Shown here one piece after another: positions 44,663-52,081 of a stretch of 64,000 nucleotides of DNA. The number at the start of each line of letters is the position of its first letter. Position 1 is the first letter of the stretch. The translations under genes and the position numbers were made by a program. The notes beneath the pieces are model-generated. The model did not search any database, was not told the origin of the DNA, and saw nothing but the letters and a program-made list of their open reading frames with translations. Source of the stretch: Clostridia bacterium (GTDB lineage: Bacteria; Bacillota_A; Clostridia; Lachnospirales; Cellulosilyticaceae); the NCBI GenBank assembly GCA_029239935.1, contig JARBTY010000001.1, positions 1-64,000 of the forward strand. Reading direction: 5' to 3'.

Positions 44663-46107
44663 AAAAGGAATTTGTTTTTCCTACTTTATTTAGCCGCTTG
44701 GTTACAGTCTATATCAGTATTTTAATTGCAACGCTCATTTTTTTGTTTATTGTTTTTACCAATGCATTTCAATCTTATTTTGTACAATATACGCAGGATA
44801 TTATGGTTAAGCAAGCAGAAAATATTGCTGAAGAATACTATAAAGTAGGTATTTACAGTACATCAACAAAGGAAGCAGTTGAAAAGATACTTTACAGAAT
44901 ACAAGTTATGGACAGCTATCTGCAGTCAACTACATGGCTTATTGACCGCTCAAATACAATCGTTGTTGTTTCTGAAAATAGTAATGCTCCTTTCGTTGAT
45001 AAAAGTATTCCTGATGGAGCTGTTATAAAAAAGGTATTTGATGGCAATATTGTAAGAATAGAGAATGGGTTTAAAGAATATTTTTCAACACCTGTGCTTA
45101 CCATTGGTTATCCAATAGAAGTACTAGGCAATATACAATATGCTCTTTTTATCCATACGCCAATGCCTCTTATTCTTCAAACAATAGATGAGGTTAGGAA
45201 TATTATTTTAAAAGTAGTCGGGATTACAGGTACACTTGTTTTTATTTGGATCTATTTTATTTCAAAACAAATGACAAAGCCGCTTAAGCAAATGAATCAA
45301 GTTGCTAAGCAAATCGCCAGCGGCCAGTTTGACAAACGTATAGAGGTAACCGGACAAGATGAGATAGCAGAACTTGGACTATCCTTCAATCATATGGCAA
45401 CAGAGCTTGATAAGATTGAGGAGACGAGGAGGAAGTTTATAGCGAATGTTTCCCATGACCTACGTTCTCCCCTTACCTCCATACAAGGTTTTATTACAGC
45501 GTTGTTAGATGGGACCATTCCAAAGGATAATCAAGAAAAGTATTTGAAGATCGTTCTTGGCGAATCTCAGAGAATGATTACAATGACAAATACGATCTTA
45601 GAACTAAGTAAAATGGAAGAAGGCGCTACTCCTATTCGAAAAGTTCATTTTAACATCTGTACCATGATCAGGGGGATACTCGTAACATTTGAACCCATTG
45701 CAAGAGAAAAGGATATCAAAGTTGAAGTTACCCTCGAAGACAATGAACCCTATGTGACAGCAGATATTGATATGATTGCCCGTGTTATTCAAAATTTACT
45801 GGATAATGCATTTAAATTTGTAGATGAGCATGGCACGATTAAAGTGAGTGCAGCTCTTAAGAATAATAAAATGCTTATAGCTATTGGTAACAGCGGGGCT
45901 CCTATTAGCGAAAAAGAGCAAAAGGATATTTGGAATCGCTTTTATAAAGGTGATTCGTCGAGAGGTAAATATAAAAAGGGACTTGGTCTTGGGCTGGTCA
46001 TTGTTAAGGAAATTATAAAATTACACGATGAAACAATTGGAGTAACTTCTAAAGAAGGAGAATTAGTAACGTTCTTTTTTACGCTCACGGCATCTAAAAA
46101 TACGTAA
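44614..46107 (+). CDS. Sensor histidine kinase (PhoR-like)
   Basis: A 497-aa membrane kinase. TM1 about 22-46, an extracellular sensor part of about 140 residues, TM2 about 197-217, HAMP about 218-270 (KQMTKPLKQMNQ), HisKA with His281 in NVSHDLRSPL, and an HATPase_c domain with NLLDNAFKF (N box), then IWNRFYKGDSS and GLGLGLVIVKEI (G boxes). ATG 44614 has GAGGGTGA upstream and lies within the response regulator gene; ATG 44632 is a later alternative. It probably senses a cell-envelope signal, since htrA is its likely target. Confidence 0.92.
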   Translation: MEHKNRMGSRLQIRKLKKEFVFPTLFSRLVTVYISILIATLIFLFIVFTNAFQSYFVQYTQDIMVKQAENIAEEYYKVGIYSTSTKEAVEKILYRIQVMDSYLQSTTWLIDRSNTIVVVSENSNAPFVDKSIPDGAVIKKVFDGNIVRIENGFKEYFSTPVLTIGYPIEVLGNIQYALFIHTPMPLILQTIDEVRNIILKVVGITGTLVFIWIYFISKQMTKPLKQMNQVAKQIASGQFDKRIEVTGQDEIAELGLSFNHMATELDKIEETRRKFIANVSHDLRSPLTSIQGFITALLDGTIPKDNQEKYLKIVLGESQRMITMTNTILELSKMEEGATPIRKVHFNICTMIRGILVTFEPIAREKDIKVEVTLEDNEPYVTADIDMIARVIQNLLDNAFKFVDEHGTIKVSAALKNNKMLIAIGNSGAPISEKEQKDIWNRFYKGDSSRGKYKKGLGLGLVIVKEIIKLHDETIGVTSKEGELVTFFFTLTASKNT

Positions 46108-46121
46108 ATGTACAAATTTTA

Positions 46122-46186
46122 TTTACATGAATAAAGGTTTATTTTTACAATGTTTTAACAATTCATTCACAAATGCAGTATATACT
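46122..46186 (+). promoter_or_regulatory. htrA promoter with PhoB/PhoP-like TTNACA boxes
   Basis: TTTACA (46144), TTAACA (46155) and TTCACA (46166) start exactly 11 bp apart, and another TTTACA lies two periods upstream (46122). This matches the TTNACA-N5 direct repeats bound by PhoP/PhoB-type regulators. A TATACT -10 box (46181-46186) follows, without a good -35, as expected for an activated promoter. Confidence 0.75.
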
Positions 46187-46225
46187 TATCATTACAGAAA
46201 GCACTATTGTAAGGAGGAATGACGT

Positions 46226-47656
46226 ATGTACGAAGATAATGATTTAAACAAACCTTTTAATGAAAGTAGTTCACCTAATGGATTTGAACCAAATAGGAGT
46301 GAGGACGATAAGTATATAGATGTAGACAAGTATAGCGAGGTAACAAATAAGGAACAAGCCTATACTCAAAATCTATCTCCTAATGGGTATCAAATGCCGC
46401 CTCATCACCAGGCACCGCCATATAGATATGAGGCACCTATTTATAACCATCAACAAGCTCAAAACATTCAGCCAAAGAAGAAAGGTTCATTTGGAAAATT
46501 GATAGCTGGTCTTGTCGTTGTGAGTTTAGTAGGAGGGATTTCGATAGGCGCTAGTTTTGCCTTTATATCCCCTTATGCAAACGACTACTACAACTCAACT
46601 CATAAAAACAGCAGTTCGCTTAGCAGTGGAGGAGACACACAGATTACTGAGAGCAGCGGCGGAGGTGGGAGCAGAGTTCTTCCGCTTGCGACTAATAACT
46701 CCATAGCAGATATAGCTAATAATATCGGGCCTTCGGTTGTATCTATTAAAAATAATCAAGTTGTTGCAACATGGTATGGAGAATTTGATCAATCAGGGCT
46801 TGGCTCCGGTGTTATTTTCAAACAAGATGATAAAAAGATTTATATTGTAAGTAATGCTCATGTAGTAGAAGGTGCAGACAGTCTTGTCGTTAACTTTTTA
46901 GGAAACACAAAGGTTGAGGCAGAAATTGTTGGCGTAGATACCGTTACAGACATAGCCGTTATTGCTGTTAATAAAGAGGCTGTGCCAGCAGAAGCCATGA
47001 AGGATATTAAAGTAGCTCCTTTAGGGAACAGCGAGAATTTACAAGTAGGTGAACTTGCAGTAGCAATCGGAAATCCTATTGATGAAGCCTATAACAATAC
47101 TGTAACAGTAGGGGTAATTAGTGCCCTTAACAGAGAAGTTCAGCTTGTAGATAAAAAGTTAAAGCTCATCCAAACAGATGCTGCTATTAATCCAGGAAAC
47201 AGCGGAGGTGCTCTTGTAGGTCCATCCGGTGAAGTGATAGGGATTAATACCATTAAGCTGGTAGATAGTCAAATCGAAGGTATGGGTTTTGCAATACCTA
47301 TTAATGATATCAAGCCTATTATAGAAGAAATATTGCAAAATGGTAAAATATCAAGACCAGCTCTGGGTATTGTAGGTAAAGATATTGATGCACAAGCAGC
47401 AGAACTTTATGAAATACCCCTAGGCGTTTATGTTGTGGAAGTTGCCCCAGGCAGCAGTGCAGAGCTTGCAGGTATTAGACCAAATGATATATTATTCCAA
47501 TTTGACGGAAACAAAGTTACAGGCATGAATCAGCTTAAGGAGTTCCTCAATAGCAAAAAGGTTGGGGATGTGATAGAAGTTAAAGTAATAAGAGAAGATG
47601 CAAAAAAAACGCTGCAGCTTAAACTAAGAGAGATGCCAAAAGTATCTTATAAATAA
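46226..47656 (+). CDS. htrA: HtrA/DegP-type membrane serine protease with PDZ domain
   Basis: A 476-aa envelope quality-control protease. The N-terminal 88 residues are a charged, Pro/Gln/Tyr-rich cytoplasmic tail, followed by one TM helix (about 91-114), a Ser/Gly linker, the trypsin-like domain with His212 (VSNAHVV), Asp242 (TVTDIAV) and Ser326 (NPGNSGGAL), and a PDZ domain (about 390-470). The catalytic triad is intact. AAGGAGG precedes the ATG. It lies just behind a two-component system, with regulator-type boxes in its promoter, so it is probably induced by envelope stress. Confidence 0.94.
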   Translation: MYEDNDLNKPFNESSSPNGFEPNRSEDDKYIDVDKYSEVTNKEQAYTQNLSPNGYQMPPHHQAPPYRYEAPIYNHQQAQNIQPKKKGSFGKLIAGLVVVSLVGGISIGASFAFISPYANDYYNSTHKNSSSLSSGGDTQITESSGGGGSRVLPLATNNSIADIANNIGPSVVSIKNNQVVATWYGEFDQSGLGSGVIFKQDDKKIYIVSNAHVVEGADSLVVNFLGNTKVEAEIVGVDTVTDIAVIAVNKEAVPAEAMKDIKVAPLGNSENLQVGELAVAIGNPIDEAYNNTVTVGVISALNREVQLVDKKLKLIQTDAAINPGNSGGALVGPSGEVIGINTIKLVDSQIEGMGFAIPINDIKPIIEEILQNGKISRPALGIVGKDIDAQAAELYEIPLGVYVVEVAPGSSAELAGIRPNDILFQFDGNKVTGMNQLKEFLNSKKVGDVIEVKVIREDAKKTLQLKLREMPKVSYK

Positions 47657-47670
47657 AGTGATAATGATAT

Positions 47671-47712
47671 AAAAGACATAGTTACTTAAGTGAAGTCGCT
47701 ATGTCTTTTGTA
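47671..47712 (+). terminator. Terminator after htrA
   Basis: AAAAGACATAG (47671-47681) pairs with CTATGTCTTTT (47699-47709); the tail is short. Confidence 0.75.
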
Positions 47713-47789
47713 TATAATTAAAGAGAGTCATTGAAAAAACTGGCAAATTTTGATAGTATTACTGTAGAAAGACAGTTGGGAGCGATGAT

Positions 47790-48728
47790 ATGACCTTAAT
47801 TTCGGATTTAAAAGCGCAGGAGAACATTAAAGGACAATATTTATGTAAATTTAAACAAATATTAAAAAATAAAAATGGTAAAGACTATTGCAGTGTCAGA
47901 TTGCAGGATCATACAGGAAGTATTGATGGGAAGATATGGTCTCTTCATAGTGGCATTTCCCCTTTTGAGGTAGATGATATAGTAGAAATAGAAGGGGAAG
48001 TTCTTTTGTATCAAGAAAATCTTCAGCTAAGCATTAACAAGCTCAAAAAAGCAGAAGAAGCAGAATATGATTTAAGAAGATTTATTCCACATACTTTAAA
48101 AGATGTAGAAGTTCTTGAAACAGAACTTTTTTCGTTTATAGATAGCATTACACATCCTCACATTAAGACGTTATTAGAAGATATATTTTATGATGAGGGG
48201 ATTTACAAAGAATTTTTAATCCATAGTGCAGCTAAGAGTGTGCATCATGCATATTTAAGCGGTTTATTGGAGCATACTGTAACGGTTGCTAAACTAGGGC
48301 TTAATATGGCCTCTCTTTACGAGGGCGTGAATAAAGATTTAGTCGTTGCGGGGTGTCTCCTGCACGATATCGGTAAGCTTTATGAATTAGCAAACTTCCC
48401 TAAAAATGACTACTCAGATGAAGGACAGCTTATAGGGCACATTGTAATAGGCTCAGAACTAGTACATGACAGAGCCAGCAGGATAGCTGATTTTCCTAAA
48501 GAATTAGAAATGCTTATCAAGCATGTTATACTTTCGCATCATGGGGAATACGAGTATGCTTCTCCAAAACGACCCAAATGTATAGAAGCTATGATTGTTC
48601 ATTTAGCTGACTATACAGATTCGAAGCTCAAAATGCTTGAAGAAATGATACAGGCAGCACCTCATGATGAGCTATACGCTGGTTATAACAAAATACTAAA
48701 TAGAAATATCAGAAAAGTTAAGCTATGA
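47790..48728 (+). CDS. yhaM: 3'-5' exoribonuclease, YhaM family
   Basis: A 312-aa metal-dependent RNase that trims RNA from the 3' end. An N-terminal OB fold (about 10-95, RLQDHTGSIDGKIW) is joined to an HD phosphohydrolase domain (about 125-300) with HHAYLSGLLEHT, CLLHDIGKLYEL and HVILSHHGEYEYASPK. Length is typical. Its stop overlaps the start of the next gene in ATGA, so it heads a tightly coupled operon of five genes reaching rlmD. GGGAGCG precedes the ATG. Confidence 0.92.
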   Translation: MTLISDLKAQENIKGQYLCKFKQILKNKNGKDYCSVRLQDHTGSIDGKIWSLHSGISPFEVDDIVEIEGEVLLYQENLQLSINKLKKAEEAEYDLRRFIPHTLKDVEVLETELFSFIDSITHPHIKTLLEDIFYDEGIYKEFLIHSAAKSVHHAYLSGLLEHTVTVAKLGLNMASLYEGVNKDLVVAGCLLHDIGKLYELANFPKNDYSDEGQLIGHIVIGSELVHDRASRIADFPKELEMLIKHVILSHHGEYEYASPKRPKCIEAMIVHLADYTDSKLKMLEEMIQAAPHDELYAGYNKILNRNIRKVKL

Positions 48729-49003
48729 AAAATGATAGTAAAAAAATATCGGCAAATGAAATCAACCGCTTTCTTTATTGTCCTTATCAATGGTATTATA
48801 CAAGATATTATGGAAGTAAAGCTCTTAATGAAAGCTATAAAGCCTTGGATATACAAACAAGCAAATATGAATCAAATTTTATAAAGGGGCAGAGGTTTCA
48901 TCGTCATTATTACAGAAGCTATCGGTTTAAAAGAATATTACAAGGGCTTCTTATTCTTTTAGCTATTGGCTTTTTAAGCTGGTTGGTGATAAGGTGGATA
49001 TAG
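48725..49003 (+). CDS. N-terminal half of a split Cas4-like nuclease, membrane-anchored
   Basis: A 92-aa protein starting with SANEINRFLYCPYQWYY (residues 9-25). This is the N-terminal signature of Cas4/RecB-type PD-(D/E)XK nucleases, where the Cys (Cys19) is the first ligand of the iron-sulfur cluster. A basic stretch (residues 54-70, KGQRFHRHYYRSYRFKR) precedes a C-terminal TM helix (about 71-91). The nuclease core is absent here but is encoded by the next gene, which overlaps by 10 nt in another frame. It starts inside yhaM with a 4-nt overlap. I infer two polypeptides that assemble in the membrane; a single-base frameshift in one two-TM gene is the alternative. Confidence 0.7.
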   Translation: MKNDSKKISANEINRFLYCPYQWYYTRYYGSKALNESYKALDIQTSKYESNFIKGQRFHRHYYRSYRFKRILQGLLILLAIGFLSWLVIRWI

Positions 49004-49533
49004 TTATACAAATAGGTATTATAGTTGTTATTATAGGCGTATTAGGAGCTAGTTTTAGGCCCAAATATAGAATTAAAAACAAAAGAGAGCTAGGCGTAAA
49101 ATATGCCTCACCTATTTATTCAGATGAGAAAGGGACTAAGCTTCTTGTGGCGCCTAAGCAGCAACTTCAAGGTAAGCCGGACTATATTTTTCAAACATGG
49201 TTTTTGAAAAAATATATACCTCTTGAAATAAAAAGCGGTATATTAAAAGAAGATGAGCCTCATTCTGGAGATGTTTATCAGTTAGCAGCTTACTTTCTTA
49301 TTATAGAAGAGCTTTATGGTAAAAGACCACCTTATGGTAAACTGGTTTATGCGAATAAAACCTTTATCATTAAAAACACTTATAAGATAAGAAAGCAGCT
49401 TAAATACATTTTAACAGAGATGAGAAATATGTTAGAGGGGAAGGGCAGTCTGCAGGCAGAGCCTTCTTTTATCAAATGCAAGCACTGTGTTTGTAAAATG
49501 ACAGTATGCGAATTTAACAAAGGGGAATACTAA
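48994..49533 (+). CDS. C-terminal half of a split Cas4-like PD-(D/E)XK nuclease
   Basis: A 179-aa protein with an N-terminal TM helix (about 3-20) and a nuclease core: GKPDY (Asp63), PLEIKSG (Glu78, Lys80) and the Cas4/RecB QxxxY-type motif YQLAAY (Gln96, Tyr100). The C-terminus has Cys162, Cys165, Cys167 and Cys172, where Cas4 proteins place the last three cluster cysteines. The N-terminal cluster Cys is missing and sits in the upstream gene. GTG start at 48994, overlapping that gene by 10 nt with AAGG upstream. No cas genes or CRISPR array are near, so the role is probably DNA repair or processing at the membrane (inference). Confidence 0.75.
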   Translation: MDIVIQIGIIVVIIGVLGASFRPKYRIKNKRELGVKYASPIYSDEKGTKLLVAPKQQLQGKPDYIFQTWFLKKYIPLEIKSGILKEDEPHSGDVYQLAAYFLIIEELYGKRPPYGKLVYANKTFIIKNTYKIRKQLKYILTEMRNMLEGKGSLQAEPSFIKCKHCVCKMTVCEFNKGEY

Positions 49534-49534
49534 A

Positions 49535-49696
49535 ATGAAAAAAGAAAATGAACCTAAAAAAAGCTCACCGCTTTTAGAGCGTTACATTCAAAGAAGTATG
49601 ATGGATAAAATGCAGCAGTTTGATGAAAGATCCCTGGCGGAGGCTATCAAATCACTGCTCTTGCAAAGTAAAGAGGATCCGAAAAATTTAAATTAG
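49535..49696 (+). CDS. Small 53-aa protein between nuclease and rlmD
   Basis: An ATG with AAGGGGAA upstream, one base after the nuclease stop, opens 53 codons. The product is charged and probably helical (SPLLERYIQRSMMDKMQQ, then DERSLAEAIKSLLL) with no cysteine or TM segment. Its stop is 9 bp before rlmD. Tight spacing on both sides supports translation. I do not recognise a family. Confidence 0.6.
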   Translation: MKKENEPKKSSPLLERYIQRSMMDKMQQFDERSLAEAIKSLLLQSKEDPKNLN

Positions 49697-49705
49697 GAGT
49701 AAAAC

Positions 49706-51082
49706 ATGGAAATACCTATTAAGAAAAATGACCATTTTGAAATGGAAATTATTGATATTGGAGCAGATGGAGAAGGCATAGGCAAAATTAATGATTTCAT
49801 AGTATTTGTGCCTCTGGCTGTAGTAGGAGACGTAGTAGAAGTTGAGGTTACCAAAACTAAGCGAAATTTTGGTTATGGAAAAATCATACGTATGATTACG
49901 CCGTCTGCCTTTCGTGAGGTTCCTAAATGTGAAGCTGCAAGTAGGTGCGGTGGCTGCCAGATTCAGCATATTGCTTATCCTGAGCAGCTTAAGTGGAAAA
50001 CTAAAAAAGTAAAAGAAGCATTAAGACGTATAGGCGGGCTGGGAGATATAGAGGTTGCAGATACGATAGGCATGGAGAGCCCTTTTAACTATCGTAATAA
50101 AGCCCAATATCCCATTCGTAAGGAAGATGGAGAACTTAAAATAGGCTTTTTTGCTCAAAGAAGCTATCGTATCATTACATCAGAAGGCTGTGTGATCCAA
50201 GATGTCAGAAATGAGCAGATTATAGAGCTTGTCAGAGCTTTTCTTACTAAATATAATATCTCTATTTACAATGATGAAACACACGAAGGACTTGTTAGAC
50301 AGTTACTCATTAAAACGGCCTATTATACTAAAGAGGTAATGGTATGTCTTGTGATTAACGGCAATACCCTCACCCATCAAGAAAAGCTTATCGAACTATT
50401 ACAGGAAGTAGAAGGGTTAACGAGTATTGTTCTTAATCATAATACTGATAAAATGAATGCTGCCATAAGTACCAGCACCACAGTCATTTATGGAAAAGAT
50501 TATATTGTAGATAAGATAGGAGACCTCAAATTTAAAATATCTCCTGTATCTTTTTTTCAGGTTAATCCTATTCAAACAAAAATATTATATGATAAAGTAC
50601 TGGAGTTCGCTCAGCTCACAGGTACAGAGACCCTGTGGGATGCCTACTGCGGTATAGGGACCATTTCTTTGTTTCTCGCTGAGAAAGCTAAAATGGTGTA
50701 CGGAGTAGAAGTTGTGTCAGAAGCTATAGAAAATGCTAAGGCTAATGCAGAGCTTAACGGTATTCAAAGTATTGAATTTTATACAGGCAAAGCAGAAGAC
50801 ATCATCCCTAAAATGTATGAGGAAGGGGTAAGAGCAGACATCATTGTAGTGGACCCTCCAAGAAAAGGCTGTGATGCCAAATTACTTGAAACAATATCAG
50901 ATATGAACCCCAGCAAAATTATCTATGTATCCTGCGACCCAGCTACATTAGCTAGAGATGTTGCGTATCTTACGCAAAATGGCTACAAAGCAGATAAAGT
51001 ACAGCCTGTAGATATGTTTCCACATACGGTACATGTTGAGACAGTGGTTTTGATGTCACAGAAAGATAGCTGGAAAGGCTAG
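49706..51082 (+). CDS. rlmD: 23S rRNA (uracil-5-)-methyltransferase, RlmD/RlmCD family
   Basis: A 458-aa SAM-dependent enzyme that methylates C5 of a uridine in 23S rRNA. An N-terminal TRAM domain (about 8-62, DIGADGEGIGKI) is followed by a 4Fe-4S site (CEAASRCGGCQ, about 73-84), a central domain, and the catalytic Rossmann fold with WDAYCGIGTISLFLA, VDPPRKGCD and the nucleophile Cys in YVSCDPATLARDV. ATG 49706 with AGGAG upstream. End of the yhaM operon; a terminator follows. Confidence 0.94.
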   Translation: MEIPIKKNDHFEMEIIDIGADGEGIGKINDFIVFVPLAVVGDVVEVEVTKTKRNFGYGKIIRMITPSAFREVPKCEAASRCGGCQIQHIAYPEQLKWKTKKVKEALRRIGGLGDIEVADTIGMESPFNYRNKAQYPIRKEDGELKIGFFAQRSYRIITSEGCVIQDVRNEQIIELVRAFLTKYNISIYNDETHEGLVRQLLIKTAYYTKEVMVCLVINGNTLTHQEKLIELLQEVEGLTSIVLNHNTDKMNAAISTSTTVIYGKDYIVDKIGDLKFKISPVSFFQVNPIQTKILYDKVLEFAQLTGTETLWDAYCGIGTISLFLAEKAKMVYGVEVVSEAIENAKANAELNGIQSIEFYTGKAEDIIPKMYEEGVRADIIVVDPPRKGCDAKLLETISDMNPSKIIYVSCDPATLARDVAYLTQNGYKADKVQPVDMFPHTVHVETVVLMSQKDSWKG

Positions 51083-51109
51083 ATTTACTGGGGTTTCTAA
51101 GAATATAGC

Positions 51110-51152
51110 AAAGAGGCAAGGTTGGCTGAAAAACTGATCTTGCCTCTTTTTT
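51110..51152 (+). terminator. Terminator after rlmD
   Basis: AAAGAGGCAAG (51110-51120) pairs with CTTGCCTCTTT (51139-51149), followed by T residues. Confidence 0.85.
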
Positions 51153-51228
51153 CGTTTCACGGAAACATATCCACTGATAAATGGCATCTTATGTTCATTA
51201 ACTCTTTCAGAATATTGATTTTAGCGAT

Positions 51229-51257
51229 TTGATATTATTCAGTATAACGTATATAAT
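51229..51257 (+). promoter_or_regulatory. Promoter of the vanRS-like operon
   Basis: TTGATA (51229-51234) and TATAAT (51252-51257) with a 17-bp spacer. Transcription would start near 51264, so an ATG at 51229 cannot be used and the first usable start is ATG 51289. Confidence 0.75.
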
Positions 51258-51288
51258 GTGGGGTATAAAATATTCGGGAGGATTATTT

Positions 51289-51441
51289 ATGGACGATAAT
51301 ACTCCAAAGGATTCCCAAAAGCCGACTGATGGCAGACTGAAATCCCAACGAAAAAAACTTAAATCTACAGCCGAACTACAGATTGCTATGATATCTTTTT
51401 TAGGGAGGGATATTTATGGACATACGAATCTTGCTTGTTGA
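51289..51441 (+). CDS. Small 50-aa ORF leading the vanRS-like operon
   Basis: ATG 51289 follows GGGAGGA and opens 50 codons, ending 26 nt inside the response regulator gene. The product is polar and rich in Lys, Ser and Asp (DDNTPKDSQKPTDGRLK at its start), with no recognisable domain. Its promoter, ribosome site and overlap suggest a translated leader coupled to the regulator gene. VanG-type clusters have a small regulator, VanU, in this position, but this sequence does not show an HTH like VanU. Confidence 0.4.
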   Translation: MDDNTPKDSQKPTDGRLKSQRKKLKSTAELQIAMISFLGRDIYGHTNLAC

Positions 51442-52081
51442 GGATGATGAGCATATATGTAATACAGTCAAAGCTTTTTTATCTGAAGCTGGATATAAGG
51501 TGGATACTTGCTTAGATGGCGATAAAGCACACGCCAAATTTTACGATAACACTTATCACCTTGTCATTCTCGACATTATGCTGCCTGGCATGAGTGGGCA
51601 TGAACTATTGCGGGAGTTCCGTAAGCTGAACAATACGCCTATTCTGATGATGACCGCGCTTTCCGATGATGAAAGTCAAATCAAGGCTTTTGAAGCAGAA
51701 GCAGATGATTATGTGACGAAGCCGTTCAAGATTCAGCTTCTGATAAAACGTGTGGAAGCCTTACTACGGCGAAGTGGTATGCTCGCAAAGGAAGTCTGCT
51801 GTGACAAGCTGACGCTTATGCTGGAAGATTTCAAGGCGGTTTATGATAACGTGGAATTAGCTTTGACACTTAAAGAATTCGAAATCCTTTTGCTATTGGT
51901 TCAGAATAGGGGGAGAACGTTATCTCATGAAATCATCTTATCCCGCGTGTGGGGATATGAATTTGACGGTGACGGCAGTACCGTGCATACTCACATTAAA
52001 AATTTGCGGGCGAAACTGCCGGAAAACATCATCAAAACAGTACGGGGAGTGGGCTACCGATTGGAGGAAGAAACCCAATGA
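51416..52081 (+). CDS. VanR-like response regulator (OmpR family)
   Basis: A 221-aa regulator. Receiver: LVEDDEHICNTV, Asp53 in VILDIMLPGMSGHE, MMTALSD and VTKPFKIQLL (conserved Lys). Winged helix (about 125-221): LTLKEFEILLLLVQNRGRTLS and VHTHIKNLRAKL ... VRGVGYRLEE. Close in pattern to VanR of VanG-type and related clusters. AGGGAGGG precedes ATG. It overlaps the kinase gene in ATGA. Four 11-bp repeats in front of vanY are its likely target. Base composition is richer in GC than in the neighbouring operons, suggesting transfer. Confidence 0.9.
   Translation: MDIRILLVEDDEHICNTVKAFLSEAGYKVDTCLDGDKAHAKFYDNTYHLVILDIMLPGMSGHELLREFRKLNNTPILMMTALSDDESQIKAFEAEADDYVTKPFKIQLLIKRVEALLRRSGMLAKEVCCDKLTLMLEDFKAVYDNVELALTLKEFEILLLLVQNRGRTLSHEIILSRVWGYEFDGDGSTVHTHIKNLRAKLPENIIKTVRGVGYRLEEETQ

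Noticed and set aside
48725..49533. CRISPR-Cas locus because of the Cas4-like protein
   Set aside because: No repeat array, no cas1/cas2 or effector gene is in the window, and neighbours are RNA-processing genes.
51229..51288. 70-codon version of the vanRS leader ORF from ATG 51229
   Set aside because: Its first codons overlap the -35 and -10 boxes of a consensus promoter and cannot be on the transcript.
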